A stretch of 6,810 nucleotides of DNA from assembly GCA_016463455.1 (NCBI GenBank), contig JAEMRG010000110.1:1-6810 (forward strand). Reading direction: 5' to 3'. The DNA comes from Rhodoferax sp. GTDB taxonomy: Bacteria; Pseudomonadota; Gammaproteobacteria; Burkholderiales; Burkholderiaceae_C. The notes beneath the pieces are model-generated. The model worked only from the letters and a program-made list of their open reading frames with translations. It was not told the DNA's origin and did no database searches. Below, piece by piece: positions 5,406 through 6,810 of the stretch. The position numbers were made by a program, and so were the translations under genes. Position 1 is the stretch's first letter. The number at the start of each line of letters is the position of its first letter.

Positions 5406-6694
5406 GCGCTGTCGCCTTCCCCATTCCCGTCAAGGCCGCAAGCGGCTGCAGCGATGCGCCAGTGTTGCGCGAGCGGGGCCAGCACGAGGTGTTTTGCGGC
5501 CTGACCGGCATCATCTGGCTGCACCGCAAGATTCAGGACGCATTTTTCCTGGTCGTGGGCTCGCGCACCTGCGCCCACCTGATTCAGTCTGCCGCTGGCG
5601 TCATGATTTTTGCCGAGCCGCGCTTTGCTACCGCCATCATTGACGAGCGCGATTTGGCGGGACTGGCCGACGCCAATACCGAGCTCGACCGCGTGGTGGG
5701 CCAGCTGCTGGCGCGCCGCCCCGAAATCAAATTACTGTTTCTGGTGGGCTCTTGTCCCTCGGAAGTGATCAAACTCGATTTGTCGCGCGCCGCATCGCGC
5801 TTGTCTGCGCAGCATTCGCCCTCGGTGCGGGTGCTCAACTACTCGGGTAGCGGGATCGAGACCACTTTCACCCAAGGGGAAGACGCCTGCCTGGCCTCCA
5901 TGGTGCCGGAATTACCGGTGCAGGCGGCCGATGCGCCGCAGGAGCTGATGGTGGTCGGCACCCTAGCCGATGTGGTGGAAGACCAATTTATCCGTTTGTT
6001 TACGCAAATGGGCATGGAGCGAGTCCGCTTTTTCCCCCCGCGCCGCGCCGCCGACCAAGCGCCCGTTGGTCCGAACACCCGCTTATTGCTGGCCCAACCC
6101 TTTTTGGCCGATACCGCACGGGCTTTGCAAGCCCGCGGCGCGCAGTTGTTGTCCGCGCCCTTTCCCCTGGGCATCGAGGGCACCACCGCCTGGCTGCAAG
6201 CAGCGGCCACGGCCTTTAGCGTGCCGGCGCAGCGCTTTGAAGCAGCCGTTTCAGCGCCTACCGCGCGCGCCACGGCAGCACTGGCCCGCGCGCGGCTGCA
6301 CCTGGAAGGCAAAAGCATTTTCTTCTTCCCCGACTCGCAGCTCGAAATCCCGCTCGCGCGCTTTTTGGCACGCGAACTGGGCATGCGCCTACTGGAAGTG
6401 GGTACGCCCTATTTGCATCGCCAGCATATGGCCCAAGAGTTGGCTTTGCTGCCCGAAGGCACCTTTCTGTCGGAAGGCCAGCATGTGGAAAACCAGCTGG
6501 ACCGCTGCCGCGCCGCGCACCCGGACCTGGTGGTCTGCGGCCTCGGCCTGGCCAATCCGCTGGAGTCCGAAGGCATGACGACCAAATGGGCGATCGAACT
6601 GGTATTCACGCCCATCCAGGGCTTTGACCAGGCCGGCGATCTGGCCGAATTATTTACCCGTCCGCTGGTGCGCCGTATGCGCCTGGCGGCCTGA
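5402..6694 (+). CDS. bchN: Light-independent protochlorophyllide reductase subunit N, BchN
   Basis: N subunit of dark-operative protochlorophyllide oxidoreductase, a nitrogenase-like enzyme. BchN and BchB form the catalytic heterotetramer, and the BchL homodimer delivers electrons. The 430 aa are close to the family's 425-430. The three cysteine ligands of the [4Fe-4S] cluster are C32, C57 and C118. Their spacings of 25 and 61 residues are exactly those of Cys26, Cys51 and Cys112 in Rhodobacter capsulatus BchN, so the cluster site is intact and the N-terminus is about six residues longer. Supporting segments are RGQHEVFCGLTGIIWLHRKIQDAFFLVVG (25-53), LFLVGSCPSEVIKLDL (112-127) and SGSGIETTFTQGEDACL (149-165). 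The ATG overlaps the bchF stop by four bases. bchB follows after 12 bases. This oxygen-sensitive enzyme fits PpsR control of the operon. Confidence 0.96.
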   Translation: MSAVAFPIPVKAASGCSDAPVLRERGQHEVFCGLTGIIWLHRKIQDAFFLVVGSRTCAHLIQSAAGVMIFAEPRFATAIIDERDLAGLADANTELDRVVGQLLARRPEIKLLFLVGSCPSEVIKLDLSRAASRLSAQHSPSVRVLNYSGSGIETTFTQGEDACLASMVPELPVQAADAPQELMVVGTLADVVEDQFIRLFTQMGMERVRFFPPRRAADQAPVGPNTRLLLAQPFLADTARALQARGAQLLSAPFPLGIEGTTAWLQAAATAFSVPAQRFEAAVSAPTARATAALARARLHLEGKSIFFFPDSQLEIPLARFLARELGMRLLEVGTPYLHRQHMAQELALLPEGTFLSEGQHVENQLDRCRAAHPDLVVCGLGLANPLESEGMTTKWAIELVFTPIQGFDQAGDLAELFTRPLVRRMRLAA

Positions 6695-6706
6695 AGAAAG
6701 CGCAGC

Positions 6707-6810
6707 ATGCAACTGACTTTGTGGACATACGAAGGGCCGCCCCATGTAGGCGCTATGCGTATTGCCACGGCCATGGAAGGCGTGCATTACGTGCTGCATG
6801 CGCCCCAGGG
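6707..6810 (+). CDS. bchB: Light-independent protochlorophyllide reductase subunit B, BchB (5' end only)
   Basis: B subunit partner of BchN; it supplies the remaining ligand of the shared [4Fe-4S] cluster and contributes to substrate binding. Only 34 codons and two bases of the next lie in the window, against about 510-540 residues for the family. The visible N-terminus, from MQLTLWTYEGPPHVGAMR to HYVLHAPQ, is diagnostic. The next residues in the family are G-D, with the aspartate (Asp36) being the unusual cluster ligand, so this key residue falls just past the edge. The start at ATG 6707 is 12 nt after the bchN stop, with a weak purine-rich GAAGAAAG upstream. The operon presumably continues toward bchH and bchL, as in other purple bacteria, but this cannot be seen. 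Confidence 0.93.
   Translation, partial: MQLTLWTYEGPPHVGAMRIATAMEGVHYVLHAPQ

Noticed and set aside
5839..6578. Long open frames (181 and 202 codons) overlapping bchN
   Set aside because: Low-complexity Arg/Ala/Ser/Pro-rich translations with no motif; bchN is complete with correctly spaced cysteine ligands.
1..6810. An undescribed defence, mobile or biosynthetic system
   Set aside because: Every coding region belongs to a recognised photosynthesis-gene family and the remaining sequence is short regulatory DNA. No transposase, tRNA, CRISPR repeat or unknown conserved frame was seen.

Overview
The window is a piece of a photosynthesis gene cluster from an anoxygenic phototrophic proteobacterium. 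All six protein families can be recognised, and all belong to bacteriochlorophyll a synthesis or its repressor/antirepressor control. The combination of bchP-bchG-ppsR-aerR facing bchF-bchN-bchB, moderately high GC content and the protein sequences suggest a purple betaproteobacterium of the Burkholderiales (Rubrivivax/Rhodoferax/Limnohabitans type). That placement is inferred from recalled family resemblance, not from a search.

Layout: positions 1-4560 are read on the minus strand. From right to left these are aerR (ppaA, B12-binding antirepressor), ppsR (crtJ, PAS-PAS-HTH repressor), bchG (bacteriochlorophyll synthase) and bchP (geranylgeranyl reductase, cut by the left edge). A 281-bp divergent control region (4561-4841) follows. 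Positions 4842-6810 are read on the plus strand: bchF (3-vinyl bacteriochlorophyllide hydratase), bchN (dark-operative protochlorophyllide reductase N subunit) and bchB (B subunit, only the first 34 codons and part of the next).

The genes fit together. BchN/BchB (with BchL, not in the window) reduce protochlorophyllide. BchF hydrates the vinyl group on the way to bacteriochlorophyllide a. BchG attaches the C20 prenyl tail and BchP reduces it to phytyl. AerR and PpsR form the redox/light-responsive pair expected to control these promoters. A perfect TGT-N12-ACA PpsR-type site lies on the proposed bchG promoter, and two one-mismatch sites lie just upstream of and on the proposed bchF promoter. 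Both promoters place the predicted transcript start within a few bases of the ATG, suggesting leaderless mRNAs.

I see no mobile element, CRISPR array, RNA gene or unknown protein family. The gene content is established biology. The points worth a second look are regulatory architecture, the missing second redox cysteine in PpsR, the apparent absence of the pucC-like gene usually found between bchG and bchP, and start-site choices.
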